Assembly (NCBI GenBank): GCA_021828545.1
Contig: JAJZEN010000161.1
Location: forward strand, 1 to 49,565
Source: Actinomycetes bacterium
GTDB lineage: Bacteria > Actinomycetota > Acidimicrobiia > Acidimicrobiales > RAAP-2
DNA: 49,565 nt
Reading direction: 5' to 3'
Both the position numbers and the translations under genes were made by a program. Numbering within the stretch: the stretch's first letter is position 1; the number at the start of each line of letters is the position of its first letter. Below the pieces are notes generated by a model. The model saw only the letters and a program-made list of their open reading frames with translations. It did no database searches and was not told the origin of the DNA. Below, in pieces: positions 10,266-22,839 of the stretch.

Positions 10266-11588
10266 CTACTCCTGCGGGTCCTCGTCATCGAAGGCCTCGA
10301 GTTCGATGATCTCGCTCTGCTCGGCGAGGGTGGCGTCGTCCAGGTCCGCCCCCCACTTGGGTGCGTCGAGCGGCTTCGCACTCGCGGTGATCTCGGCGAG
10401 GTCGACAATGGGCTTGGCGCCCGTGGCCCCATCGAGCTGACGCACGCGCCGCGCGACGGGGATGAGGCGAGACTCCACCGAGGAGATGGCCTCGTTGTAA
10501 CTGGTCACCGATTCATTCAACGATTTACCGAGCTTGGCGAGGGGTCCCGCCACCGTACGAATGCGACTGTACAGTTCGCTGGCGGCCTTCAAGATATCTT
10601 GAGCGTTGGTGGCGAAGGCGTGGCGCTGGAGCACCTCCGCCGCCGACCACAGCAGCGCGAGGAGATTGGTCGGGCCCACCAATAAGACGCGCTTCTCGGT
10701 GGCGAAATCGTGCAATGTCTGATCCGCCTCGTACGCCGTTGCGAGAGCGGCGTCGCTGGGCACAAAGCACACCGTGAACTCGGGGGACGACTCCAGGCCC
10801 AGCCAGTACGACTTCGTCGCCAGCGCCTTGACGTGCTCGCGCAGGTCCTGAGCGGAACGCGCTTCCAAGGTGCGCCGCTCGTTGAGGTCCTGAGTGGCAA
10901 GCGACTTCTCGAAGTTCGCGAAGGGAAACTTCGCGTCGATCACGATCGTTGAGTTATTGGGCAGTTTGACGATGCAATCGGGACGTTGTCGTTGTCCGGC
11001 GTCACCGGAACGGGTGACCTGCAACTCGAAGTCGATAGTGGGCCGTAGGCCTGACGCTTCCATCACGTTGGCGAGTTGCACCTCACCCCAACGCCCCCGG
11101 TCCGCGCTTCGACCCAGTAACTGGTTCAGACGCGCGGTCTCTTCTTGGGTCTTGAGTTGGGCGCTGAGGAGCTCACCGGCGCCCATCTTCACGTCGAACA
11201 ACGCTTGACGATGATCCTTATCGAAACTCTCGAGGCTCAACTTGTATTGACCGAGGAGTTCCTCGAGGGGTCCCAGACTGTCCTTGAGCTTCGAGTCACG
11301 CTCACGAAGGATCCGCTCTTGGGTCTGGTTGAACTGCTCCATCGAGCTGTGTAGTACCCGGCTCGACGTGGCCTCAAAGAGCACCTCCATATTGGACACT
11401 GCCAACGCGTGATCCGCCCGCTCGCGATCGAGAGACTCATTGGCGGCCTGCAGGAGCGCCTGGGCCACGTGCAGCTGTGACTGGGTGGCGCCCACTTGGT
11501 CTCGGAGTCCCTGGGTCCGTCTGAGTGACCACAGCCACGCTCCCGCGGCGCCGACGACGACACCGATGATTGCCCACCCTATGACCAC
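10266..11588 (-). CDS. rmuC: DNA recombination protein RmuC family
   Basis: N-terminal TM, coiled coil, then GRWGEVQLANVMEASGL, RPDCIVKLPNNSTIVIDAKFPF, FVPSDAALATAYE. Confidence 0.92.
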   Translation of the reverse strand: MVIGWAIIGVVVGAAGAWLWSLRRTQGLRDQVGATQSQLHVAQALLQAANESLDRERADHALAVSNMEVLFEATSSRVLHSSMEQFNQTQERILRERDSKLKDSLGPLEELLGQYKLSLESFDKDHRQALFDVKMGAGELLSAQLKTQEETARLNQLLGRSADRGRWGEVQLANVMEASGLRPTIDFELQVTRSGDAGQRQRPDCIVKLPNNSTIVIDAKFPFANFEKSLATQDLNERRTLEARSAQDLREHVKALATKSYWLGLESSPEFTVCFVPSDAALATAYEADQTLHDFATEKRVLLVGPTNLLALLWSAAEVLQRHAFATNAQDILKAASELYSRIRTVAGPLAKLGKSLNESVTSYNEAISSVESRLIPVARRVRQLDGATGAKPIVDLAEITASAKPLDAPKWGADLDDATLAEQSEIIELEAFDDEDPQE

Positions 11589-11649
11589 GACTCTCCTTTG
11601 TCGCTCCTCAACCTAGGAAGAGCGTGTGACACGGGAGTATCCTCTCACT

Positions 11650-14583
<2,934 letters not shown>

Positions 14584-14631
14584 TAGTTGAGTCGTCGGAG
14601 GCCTCCTAAACCCCCTAGTAAAGTCGCACCC

Positions 14632-15321
14632 ATGGCCACCACCAAACGACAACGTCAAAAAGAAGCTCGCCGTCAGAAGATGGAGGCGCTCGAGAAGCAG
14701 AGTAAGCGCCGACAGAACATACGCCGCGGGGTCATCGCGCTGATCGTGGCCATCGTCGTCGTCGGTTCCGCCGCCCTCTTCTTCCAGAAGTCGACCCCCG
14801 CCACCGTGTCGATACCGACGACCACCGCACCAACCGCCACGACCACCGCACCGACGGCTACCACCACCATCGGCACCGTCTCGACGAGATGCTCCTCCAC
14901 GGCCTTTGCGGTCGCCGGATTCCCCTCCATCGCGTGCGCCGCACCGGCGGGCACCTGGGGTAAGGCGCCCACTATGGTGGTACCCACGACGACACCGCCC
15001 AAGTCTCTCGAGGTTGCGGACTTGATTAAGGGCACGGGAGCGACGCTGAAGCTGGGCGACAAAATCACCGCCCAGTACGTCCTGGCCGACTACGCCAGTC
15101 ACAAAGACCTCCAGTCATCGTGGTCATCAGGGGGATTCTCGACGACATTCGCCAAGGGTGGTCTGATCCCCGGATGGATCGACGGCCTAGTGGGAATGAG
15201 GGTGGGTGGACGTCGCGAACTCATCATTCCGCCCTCGTTGGCCTACGGCGCCGCGGGTCAATCGGGCATCCCCGGTAACGACACGCTGGTCTTCATCGTC
15301 GACCTCGTGAAAATTGGCTAG
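14632..15321 (+). CDS. Membrane-anchored FKBP-type peptidyl-prolyl isomerase with Thr/Ala-rich linker
   Basis: Basic N-terminus, TM (GVIALIVAIVVVGSAALFF), TTTAPTATTTAPTATTT linker, FKBP core (GLVGMRVGGRRELIIPPSLAYGAAGQSGIPGNDTLVFIVDLV). Confidence 0.92.
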   Translation: MATTKRQRQKEARRQKMEALEKQSKRRQNIRRGVIALIVAIVVVGSAALFFQKSTPATVSIPTTTAPTATTTAPTATTTIGTVSTRCSSTAFAVAGFPSIACAAPAGTWGKAPTMVVPTTTPPKSLEVADLIKGTGATLKLGDKITAQYVLADYASHKDLQSSWSSGGFSTTFAKGGLIPGWIDGLVGMRVGGRRELIIPPSLAYGAAGQSGIPGNDTLVFIVDLVKIG

Positions 15322-15373
15322 TGAACTACCCTCTTCCCATTCCTATCCCTTTCGAGCACCCCCAAGGACAAAC

Positions 15374-15928
15374 ATGACCGACCACATACCCCAACCCGAT
15401 GGGTCGAGCCCCCAGCGTCAGAAGTTCGATGCTGCCCCGCCGATGATCATCGACACCACTAAGACCTACAACGCAACGATGGTGACGTCGCACGGGACGA
15501 TGGAGATCCTGCTGGATCCCCTGGCCGCGCCCGAAGCGGTGAACAGTTTCGTCTTCCTCGCCCGTTGGCACTACTACGACGGCGTCATCCTTCACCGCAT
15601 CATTCCCGGGTTCGTCCTCCAGGGTGGCGATCCGACGGGATCAGGCGCAGGTGGCCCGGGTTACCGCTTCAACGACGAACTCCCTAAGCCGGGGCGCTAC
15701 GAACTCGGGTCGTTCGCCATGGCCAACGCGGGTCCTCACACCAATGGCTCGCAGTTCTTCATCATTTCGGGCCCCGACGGAATGCGACTGCCCCCGCTCT
15801 ACTCACTCTTTGGCAAGGTCGTCAAGGGAATTGACGTCGTCAGCGCGATTGACGCCTTGGGGACCCCCTCGGGCAAACCCCGCGAACGCGTGGTCATCGA
15901 CTCGGTGACCATCACCGAGTCGGACTAG
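15374..15928 (+). CDS. Cyclophilin-type peptidyl-prolyl isomerase
   Basis: YYDGVILHRIIPGFVLQGGDPTGSGAGGPGYRFNDE, MANAGPHTNGSQFFI. Confidence 0.95.
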   Translation: MTDHIPQPDGSSPQRQKFDAAPPMIIDTTKTYNATMVTSHGTMEILLDPLAAPEAVNSFVFLARWHYYDGVILHRIIPGFVLQGGDPTGSGAGGPGYRFNDELPKPGRYELGSFAMANAGPHTNGSQFFIISGPDGMRLPPLYSLFGKVVKGIDVVSAIDALGTPSGKPRERVVIDSVTITESD

Positions 15929-15955
15929 TCGAATACCGAGCCGGAGCCTCGAGCC

Positions 15956-16576
15956 CTACCGCTCGAGACGCGTCGCTTCAAATCCCCTCGTGACGACGAG
16001 GTCGTCATGTACGTCGACGCGCCAGTGACCGTTATAGGTCACCACCGCGCGTGCACCCAGTTGCGCGTAGAGGACGTCACCGCCCAGGAGGCCTCTCGTT
16101 CGCGCGGACTCCTCGACGCCCGTCGCGAGGCCCACGACGACCCCGTGGAAGAGCCCTAAGCCCGTCGTGGGAGCCCCGCCGCGGGGATCGATCATCGTCG
16201 CGCCGAGAACCGAGCCACTCCAACCGATCGCGATGAGGCGCGAAGTGCCCAGGGCGGCGCCCAACGGTGTCGCACGCCAGACGCTGCGCGCGTGCAGGGC
16301 GGCACCGTCCACCAGAATCGCCACGTCCGCTCTCGCTAAGACATCGAGTGACAACGCATCGTGGGCACTAGCGCGGTCGAGTCCGGCGACCACGTCGATC
16401 GTCGCCCCACTCGCCGCGAGATGCTGACGAACGCGATCGACGGCCTCGTCGACTCCCCGAAAGGCCGCGGCCGTCGCGAGGACGCACACCCGGGTGTGCG
16501 ATCCGATGAACGTGGCGTCACTCGTCGGGTCGAGGGAACCCAGGGAACCGACGAAGGTGATGTCCACTTTCGACAC
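15956..16576 (-). CDS. Cyanophycinase / peptidase S51 (class I GATase-like) family protein, divergent
   Basis: GWSGSVLGATMIDPRGGAPTTGLGLFHGVVV resembles the S51-like ..SAG..MVDPRGGA..GLGL signature; GTG start chosen near 16576. Confidence 0.5.
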   Translation of the reverse strand: MSKVDITFVGSLGSLDPTSDATFIGSHTRVCVLATAAAFRGVDEAVDRVRQHLAASGATIDVVAGLDRASAHDALSLDVLARADVAILVDGAALHARSVWRATPLGAALGTSRLIAIGWSGSVLGATMIDPRGGAPTTGLGLFHGVVVGLATGVEESARTRGLLGGDVLYAQLGARAVVTYNGHWRVDVHDDLVVTRGFEATRLER

Positions 16577-16590
16577 GAGAAAAGGCCCCG

Positions 16591-16776
16591 TTAACGCTGC
16601 CCGGGCGTGAGCCCCCAGGGCCGACCCGAAAAGCGCCACGCTGGCGTGGCGTCGACGGCGGCGTCGACGACGGCGTTCGCGCCCCGCGTTCGCACCCTCA
16701 GTAGCGCGAGGACGACCACGACAGCGGCCGCTTCCTCACGGGACGCCATCTCGGGCGGTGCGACGTCGCGCGTCAC
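16591..16776 (-). CDS. Acyl-CoA carboxylase epsilon-subunit-like small protein
   Basis: 61 aa; REEAAAVVVVLALLR...AWRFSGRPWGLTPGQR resembles actinobacterial AccE; start overlaps the carboxyltransferase stop (ATGA). Confidence 0.6.
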   Translation of the reverse strand: MTRDVAPPEMASREEAAAVVVVLALLRVRTRGANAVVDAAVDATPAWRFSGRPWGLTPGQR

Positions 16777-18329
16777 AACGGAATGTTTCCGTGCTTACGT
16801 CGTGGAACGTCTTCGCGTTTGGAGCGCAGGAGGTTCAGCGATCGCGCGATCACCTCACGTGTTTCAGCCGGATCAATGACGTCGTCGATAAAACCGCGCT
16901 CAGCGGCGATGAACGGTGAGGAGTACCGCTCCTCGTACTGCGCCACCAGTCGACGTCGGGTGTCGTCAGAATCGTCGGCCGCGGCGAGTTCACGACGATG
17001 GACAATCTCGACCGCCCCCGCCGATCCCATGACCGCGAGTTCCGCCGACGGCCACGCGTACGCGAAGTCCGCTCCGATGGATTTGGAGTTCATGACGACG
17101 TAGGCGCCACCGTAGGCCTTGCGAGTGATGATCGAGACCCGCGGCACGGTGGCCTCGCAAAAGGCGTAGAGCAATTTGGCGCCGCGCCGGATGATCCCCT
17201 CGTACTCTTCGCTCACCCCGGGAAGGAACCCCGGTACGTCCACGAAGGTCACGAGGGGCACATTGAACGCGTCGCAGGTTCGCACGAAGCGGGCCGCCTT
17301 CTCACTCGAATCGATGTCGAGCACACCGGCCAGCACTTGGGGCTGATTGGCCACGATACCCACGGGGTACCCGTCGATTCGCGCAAATCCACACGTGATC
17401 TGTGCGGCGAACGCACTGTGGACCTCGGTGTACTCCCCATCGTCGACTACCGCGGCAATCACCTTTTTCATGTCGTAGGGCTGGTTGGGGGACGCCGGCA
17501 TGATGTCGCGCAGTTCAGGGCACGCGCGGTTCGCGGGGTCCTCGGACATGATCCGCGGCGCTTCTTCGAGATTGTTCGACGGTAAGAAGGACAGGAGGTA
17601 GCGGACCTCGTCCAGCGCCGACGACTCGTCGGCGAACACGAACCCCGCGACGCCCGATTTCGTCGAATGTGTCACGGCGCCCCCGAGCTCTTCCAGGGTG
17701 ATGTTCTCCCCCGTGACCGCTCGCACGACGTCGGGCCCAGTGATGAACATGTGACTCGAATCCTTCACCATGATGACGAAATCAGTCATCGCCGGCGAAT
17801 ACACGGCGCCGCCCGCGCAGGGACCCAAAATGACCGAGAACTGGGGAATGACCCCCGAGGCGCGCGCGTTACGTCGAAAAATGCCACCGTAGGCGTTGAG
17901 TCCGGCGACACCCTCTTGAATTCGCGCGCCACCCCCGTCGTTGAGACCAATGAGGGGTATCCCCATCGACATCGCGAGGTCCATCACTTTGTGGATCTTC
18001 TCCCCGTGGGTCTCGCCCAGGGCTCCGCCGAACACGGTGAAGTCTTGGGAGTACACGCACACCTGACGTCCGTCGATTTGACCGTACCCGGTGACGACAC
18101 CGTCGGTGAAGGGGTGCGAATCGTCGAGTCCCATACCCGTCGCGTGATGGCGCGTGAGCATATCGAGTTCCTGAAAGGTCCCCTCGTCCAGCAGATACTC
18201 CACCCGCTCGCGCGCGGTCATTCGTCCCTTGGACTTGTGGCGCTCAATCGCCCGCTCTCCACCCGCGACGCGCGCTTGGGCTTTTCGATCTTCGAGTTCA
18301 GCCAATCGTTGCGCCATTGAGTTCTCCAT
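16773..18329 (-). CDS. Acyl-CoA carboxylase beta subunit (propionyl/methylmalonyl-CoA carboxyltransferase)
   Basis: GRMTARERVEYLLDEGTFQELD, GLNDGGGARIQEGV, GPCAGGAVYSPAMTDFVIMV, VDVPGFLPGVSEE, RKAYGGAYVVMNSKSIGAD. Confidence 0.95.
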   Translation of the reverse strand: MENSMAQRLAELEDRKAQARVAGGERAIERHKSKGRMTARERVEYLLDEGTFQELDMLTRHHATGMGLDDSHPFTDGVVTGYGQIDGRQVCVYSQDFTVFGGALGETHGEKIHKVMDLAMSMGIPLIGLNDGGGARIQEGVAGLNAYGGIFRRNARASGVIPQFSVILGPCAGGAVYSPAMTDFVIMVKDSSHMFITGPDVVRAVTGENITLEELGGAVTHSTKSGVAGFVFADESSALDEVRYLLSFLPSNNLEEAPRIMSEDPANRACPELRDIMPASPNQPYDMKKVIAAVVDDGEYTEVHSAFAAQITCGFARIDGYPVGIVANQPQVLAGVLDIDSSEKAARFVRTCDAFNVPLVTFVDVPGFLPGVSEEYEGIIRRGAKLLYAFCEATVPRVSIITRKAYGGAYVVMNSKSIGADFAYAWPSAELAVMGSAGAVEIVHRRELAAADDSDDTRRRLVAQYEERYSSPFIAAERGFIDDVIDPAETREVIARSLNLLRSKREDVPRRKHGNIPL

Positions 18330-18441
18330 AGGTCTTAAGGCTACCGAGGTCTCCCGACGGGCGCGATTCACGAACTCCACCGAGCGGTTAGGACGCCGAG
18401 ACCCGGCACGGCGCCGTTGAGTGGTCGGTGAGGTGAGACGT

Positions 18442-18849
18442 TTACTCTTGCACGAGTTCGATGAGCGTCCCAAAACTGGCCGAGGGGTGGATGAAGGCGA
18501 TGGTCGTCCCTCGAGAACCTGGGCGCGGCACTTGGTCGATGGCCCGCGCCCCGCGCGCGGTGGCCATCGCGAGCGCCTGGGCGCAGTCGGCGACGCGATA
18601 ACCCACGTGGTGCAGGCCCTCGCCACGCCGCTCGAGAAACACGGCCACCGGGGAGTCCGCACGCAGGGGCGTCAGCAACTGAATGTACGCGTCGCCCACC
18701 TTGATGAGCGCCTCGCGGACACCGTCGGTCTCGACGACTTCGCGGTGCACGATCGTCGCATCGAAAGTCTCGCGATACCACGAGATGGCGGCCTCCAAAT
18801 CGTGTACCGCAATGGCCACGTGATCGACGTTCGTCAGTAGAGATTCCAT
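18442..18849 (-). CDS. mce: Methylmalonyl-CoA epimerase
   Basis: VDHVAIAVHDLEAAISWYRETF..LLTPLRADSPVAVFLERRGEGLHHVGYRVAD; VOC fold. Confidence 0.92.
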   Translation of the reverse strand: MESLLTNVDHVAIAVHDLEAAISWYRETFDATIVHREVVETDGVREALIKVGDAYIQLLTPLRADSPVAVFLERRGEGLHHVGYRVADCAQALAMATARGARAIDQVPRPGSRGTTIAFIHPSASFGTLIELVQE

Positions 18850-18908
18850 GGGCCCTCCTCGACGCGAGACTACACAATGCACCGGGGCCGGTTCGTAGAC
18901 TTCCGGGG

Positions 18909-19541
18909 GTGTCCCTCCTGCGCGTCGTGCCCGCGTTCGCCCTCGTCGCCCTGGTGCTCGCGATATTGCCGGGTCAGGGCGTGGCCATGGTGCTACGCCA
19001 GACACTCACGGGTGGCGCGCGGTGCGCCACCTGGTCGGTGTTGGGTAACTCGTCGGGACTCGTGGTATGGGGTATCGCCTCGTCCGTAGGACTGAGTGAG
19101 ATCTTCACTCATTCGCCCCTCGCGTACGACACCCTCAAGTACACCGGGGTGGCGTACCTGGGTTACCTCTCGATCAGCACGCTGGTGACCCTTCGCCGTC
19201 GCGCGGGGGCCTGGGACACCCAGGGCCCCGCGACCGTACGACCCATCGCCGCCTATCGCCTGGGGCTCGTGACGAATTTGACCAACGTCAAGGCCGCCGT
19301 GTTCGCGGTCGCCTTCATCCCGCAATTCGTCCCGCGCAACGTCCCGTTGGGTGTCGGAATCATCTCGTTAGCGCTCGTCCAGTCGCTCGTCTCGCTGGGT
19401 TGGTACTCGGTCCTGGTCGCCGCGGTGGACCGTGCGGCCGCCGCCCTCTCGCGACCCGTCGTGCGTCGAGCGCTGACCATCATCTCGGCGACTGGCCTCC
19501 TGGCGCTGGCCTTGATTCTGCTGTTTTCGTCTCCGCGATGA
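18909..19541 (+). CDS. LysE/RhtB-family amino-acid exporter
   Basis: PGQGVAMVLRQTLTGGARCATWSVLGNSSGLVVW; LTNVKAAVFAVAFIPQFVP. Confidence 0.85.
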   Translation: MSLLRVVPAFALVALVLAILPGQGVAMVLRQTLTGGARCATWSVLGNSSGLVVWGIASSVGLSEIFTHSPLAYDTLKYTGVAYLGYLSISTLVTLRRRAGAWDTQGPATVRPIAAYRLGLVTNLTNVKAAVFAVAFIPQFVPRNVPLGVGIISLALVQSLVSLGWYSVLVAAVDRAAAALSRPVVRRALTIISATGLLALALILLFSSPR

Positions 19542-19584
19542 GTCGCCTAGGGTGACGAGGGAAGAAGTCCGAATCAGGAGAAGT

Positions 19585-20763
19585 ATGACGCGTAGCGTAA
19601 TTGTCGCCGGTTGTCGCACCCCGATTGGAAAGCTCGCCGGCTCGCTGGGTCCCCTCCGTGCCAGCGAACTCGGTGGGGTGGCCATCGCCGCGATACTGGC
19701 CCAGACGCAACTCGATCCGTCGAGCGTCGACGCGGTCCTCATGGGTCAAGTCCTCCAAGCGGGCCAAGGCCAGATCACCGCACGCCAGGCCGCGGTGTAC
19801 GGCGGAGTGCCGATGAGCGTGCCCGCGACCACGATTAACAAGGTTTGTCTTTCGGGTCTCCACACCGTCTACCTCGCCGACCTCATGGTGCGCAGTGGGG
19901 AGGCGGACATTGTCATCGCCGGCGGCATGGAATCGATGACGAACGCCCCGTATCTGCTACCCGGCGCACGAGCGGGCTACCGGGCCGGCGACCACACGGT
20001 CGTCGACTCAATGATGCACGATGGCCTCACCTGCGCTTTCGACCACTGCGCAATGGGCCTCGCCACCGAGCGGCACAATCTGCGCCGGATCTCGCGAGAG
20101 CGCCAAGACGAGTTCGCCGCCCGCTCTCATTTCTTGGCCGCGGCGGCCACGTCCGCGGGCTTTTTCGAGAACGAACTCACCGCGGTCACCGTGCCCCAAC
20201 GAAGAGGTGACCCCACTCGCGTAGCGCGCGACGAAGGGATCCGCCCCGACACGAGTGTCGAGTCGCTGGCCCACCTCCGCGGCGCCTTCGAGCCCGACGG
20301 CACCATCACGGCGGGGAACGCGTCGCAGATTTCCGACGGCGCGGCGGCGGTTCTGGTCATGTCCGCACAGCGCGCGGCTGATCTTGGTCTGACCCCACTG
20401 GGCGAACTTCTGGGCTATGGCCAGGTGGCGGGTCCCGACACTTCGTTACTGCTTCAACCATCGAATGCGATTCTCCGGGCCACCGACAAAGCCGAGGTCA
20501 GCGTCGCGCAACTCGAGGTCGTCGAGATCAACGAAGCCTTCGCCGCGGTGACTCTCGCCTCGATGGACGCGCTCGGTATCGACGAGCATCGCCTCAACGT
20601 CAACGGAGGGGCTATTGCGCTCGGTCACCCGATCGGCATGTCGGGAACTCGCCTGGTCCTCACGGCGCTCATGGAACTCCGACGGCGCGGTGGAGGGCTG
20701 GCCGGCGTCGCCCTGTGCGGCGGCGGCGGTCAAGGCGACGGCGCAGTCCTGCGGTCGCTCTAG
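19585..20763 (+). CDS. Acetyl-CoA C-acetyltransferase (thiolase)
   Basis: RTPIGKLAGSL, NKVCLSGLHTVYLAD, GGMESMTNAPYLLP, NVNGGAIALGHPIGMSGTR, CGGGGQGDG; RBS AGGAG before ATG 19585. Confidence 0.95.
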   Translation: MTRSVIVAGCRTPIGKLAGSLGPLRASELGGVAIAAILAQTQLDPSSVDAVLMGQVLQAGQGQITARQAAVYGGVPMSVPATTINKVCLSGLHTVYLADLMVRSGEADIVIAGGMESMTNAPYLLPGARAGYRAGDHTVVDSMMHDGLTCAFDHCAMGLATERHNLRRISRERQDEFAARSHFLAAAATSAGFFENELTAVTVPQRRGDPTRVARDEGIRPDTSVESLAHLRGAFEPDGTITAGNASQISDGAAAVLVMSAQRAADLGLTPLGELLGYGQVAGPDTSLLLQPSNAILRATDKAEVSVAQLEVVEINEAFAAVTLASMDALGIDEHRLNVNGGAIALGHPIGMSGTRLVLTALMELRRRGGGLAGVALCGGGGQGDGAVLRSL

Positions 20764-21284
20764 GCGGCGCCGCGAGGAACGTAGCGCGCGACCACCCGGT
20801 AGCGCGACAAACCAATATGTTGATCGTCCGGTAGTTCCACCACGAACGCCCCGCCGAGGGGATAACCATCGTGGCGAAGGATCTCGGGGACTTCCGTGGC
20901 GAGTTGGTCCACGAGCTCGTGCACGCTCGGGTTATGAGCCACCACCAGTAGCGACGAACTCACGAGGTCGATCCCCGCGAGCTCGCTCACGAGATCTTCG
21001 CCCGTCACGTCGTGACGACCGTTATAGATGAGGTCACTGAAGTTGACCGACGAGACGAAGGCCGTACCCTCAAAGGCCCGACGGTACGTCTCGCGGGTCC
21101 GCGCGGCGGACGACACGAGCGCCGTGGTCGGTCCGAACGCCCCCAACGATCGCGCGTCGTTCGCCCAGTGGCGTAGTTCCTCGCACTGGCGCCGTCCGCG
21201 GCCACTCAGCGGACGATCGAAGTCACTCTCTCCGGGTGCGGGGGCGCCGGCCTTGGCGTGACGAACGATGGTGAGGTAGCGCAC
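20760..21284 (-). CDS. sixA: Phosphohistidine phosphatase SixA-like (histidine phosphatase family)
   Basis: MRYLTIVRHAKAGAPAPGESDFDRPLSGRGRRQCEEL; LLVVAHNPSVHEL. Confidence 0.85.
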   Translation of the reverse strand: MRYLTIVRHAKAGAPAPGESDFDRPLSGRGRRQCEELRHWANDARSLGAFGPTTALVSSAARTRETYRRAFEGTAFVSSVNFSDLIYNGRHDVTGEDLVSELAGIDLVSSSLLVVAHNPSVHELVDQLATEVPEILRHDGYPLGGAFVVELPDDQHIGLSRYRVVARYVPRGAA

Positions 21285-21340
21285 TGCGCAAGTTTGTCAC
21301 GAAGTACCGCGGCGAGGCGCCGGTGGTTTAGCGTGGAGTC

Positions 21341-22240
21341 GTGCTGGCATCGCTGAGTTACCTACAGGCCGTGGTCATGGGGCTCGTCCAGGGCGTGAGT
21401 GAACTCTTCCCCGTGTCGAGTTTGGGCCACGGCATCTTGTTGCCCGCCCTGTTGGGTTGGCACAACCTGGTCTCGAGTCAGTCACAGGCGCAATCGTTCT
21501 TCTTGGTGTTCCTGGTGGGTTTGCACGTGGGCACCGCCCTCGGTCTGATCGTCTTTTATCGCGCGACGTGGTGGCGCCTCTTCCGGGGTCTCCAACACCA
21601 ACTCGGCATCAGCCGTCGCGACGGCGCGTCGTCACTGTGGCGGTTGTCAAACGCCTCGATGGACCACGACTATCGACTGCTCTTCCTGCTCGTCGTGGCT
21701 TGCATCCCCGTAGGTCTCACCGGGGTGATCCTCGATAAACCATTGCGCGAACTGTTCGCCAAACCCCTCGCCGCCGCAGTCTTCCTCACGATCAACGGGG
21801 TCATTTTGATCGTGGGCGAACGACTTCGCCGCCACCGTGGACGCCACGCGCGTTACGAGAAGCTCGATACCCTCACCGCACGCAATGCGGTTGCCATCGG
21901 GTCGGCGCAGATCTTGGCACTGCTCGCGGGCATTTCGCGCAGTGGCGTGACCATGGTGGCCGCCCTCACCCGCGGTCTCGACCATGAGGACGCCGCTAAT
22001 TTCTCCTTCCTCTTGGCGACCCCAGTCATTTTGGCCGCGGGGCTCTACAAATTACCGAAATTGCTCGGCCCCCTAGGAAACGGGGTGCGCACGCAGACCT
22101 TCGTGGGGGCGCTCTGCGCGGGGGTCGCTGCGTTTATTGCGGTTCGCTTCCTCACGCGATGGTTCACCACCAAGACGTTGACCCCCTTTGGGATCTACTG
22201 CATCATCGCGGGACTGGCCTGCGTGGTACGTTTCGGCTAA
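21341..22240 (+). CDS. uppP: Undecaprenyl-diphosphate phosphatase
   Basis: VVMGLVQGVSELFPVSSLGHGILLPALLGW; ALLAGISRSGVTMVAALTRGLDHEDAANFSFLLATPVI. Confidence 0.92.
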   Translation: MLASLSYLQAVVMGLVQGVSELFPVSSLGHGILLPALLGWHNLVSSQSQAQSFFLVFLVGLHVGTALGLIVFYRATWWRLFRGLQHQLGISRRDGASSLWRLSNASMDHDYRLLFLLVVACIPVGLTGVILDKPLRELFAKPLAAAVFLTINGVILIVGERLRRHRGRHARYEKLDTLTARNAVAIGSAQILALLAGISRSGVTMVAALTRGLDHEDAANFSFLLATPVILAAGLYKLPKLLGPLGNGVRTQTFVGALCAGVAAFIAVRFLTRWFTTKTLTPFGIYCIIAGLACVVRFG

Positions 22241-22839
22241 TCAGCGAGCACCCGTCGCCCAGTGATCGCGCGCGACAGTGTGAGGTCGTCGGCGAATTCC
22301 AGGTCGCCGCCGACGGGCAGTCCATTGGCGGGCTGGGATACCACGAGCCCAGGAACTTGTAGGAGCCGGCCCAGGTACATCGCGGTGGCGTCACCTTCGA
22401 GGTTGGCGTTAAAGCACAAGATGACTTCCTTGACGGGACCGTGAAGACGACGCAACAGCTCTTGAATGCGTAGTCGGTCAGGCGTCACTCCCTCCAGGGG
22501 GCTGAGCAATCCGTGCAGGACGTGATACGTCCCGTTGAAGGCGCGTGAGCGTTCCACGGCCACGACATCGGGGGGGCTTTCGACGACACAGATCGTCGTC
22601 GGGTCGCGGCGTTCATCGGCGCACAAGGGGCAGAGTCCTCCCGATTCGGCGAAGTTGCAACACCGCTCGCAAAACGAGAGGTTGAGCTTCATATCGTCGA
22701 GGGATTGACTAAGGCGACGCACGTCCTCCGACGGCTGACGCATCAGCCAGAAAGCGATGCGCTGGGCCGACTTCGGACCCACACCGGGGAAGCGACCGAG
22801 TTCGTCGACCACCGCTTGCAACGAGGGCGGGTAACTCAC
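22237..22839 (-). CDS. recR: Recombination protein RecR
   Basis: VDELGRFPGVGPKSAQRIAFWLM, Cys4 zinc motif CERCCNFAESGGLCPLC, Toprim region; GTG start overlaps the dnaX stop (GTGA). Confidence 0.95.
   Translation of the reverse strand: MSYPPSLQAVVDELGRFPGVGPKSAQRIAFWLMRQPSEDVRRLSQSLDDMKLNLSFCERCCNFAESGGLCPLCADERRDPTTICVVESPPDVVAVERSRAFNGTYHVLHGLLSPLEGVTPDRLRIQELLRRLHGPVKEVILCFNANLEGDATAMYLGRLLQVPGLVVSQPANGLPVGGDLEFADDLTLSRAITGRRVLAD

Noticed and set aside
14584-15102. N-terminal extension of the aspartate kinase ORF (13348..15102)
   Set aside because: The extension is antisense to the FKBP gene and low complexity; the true start is near 14583.
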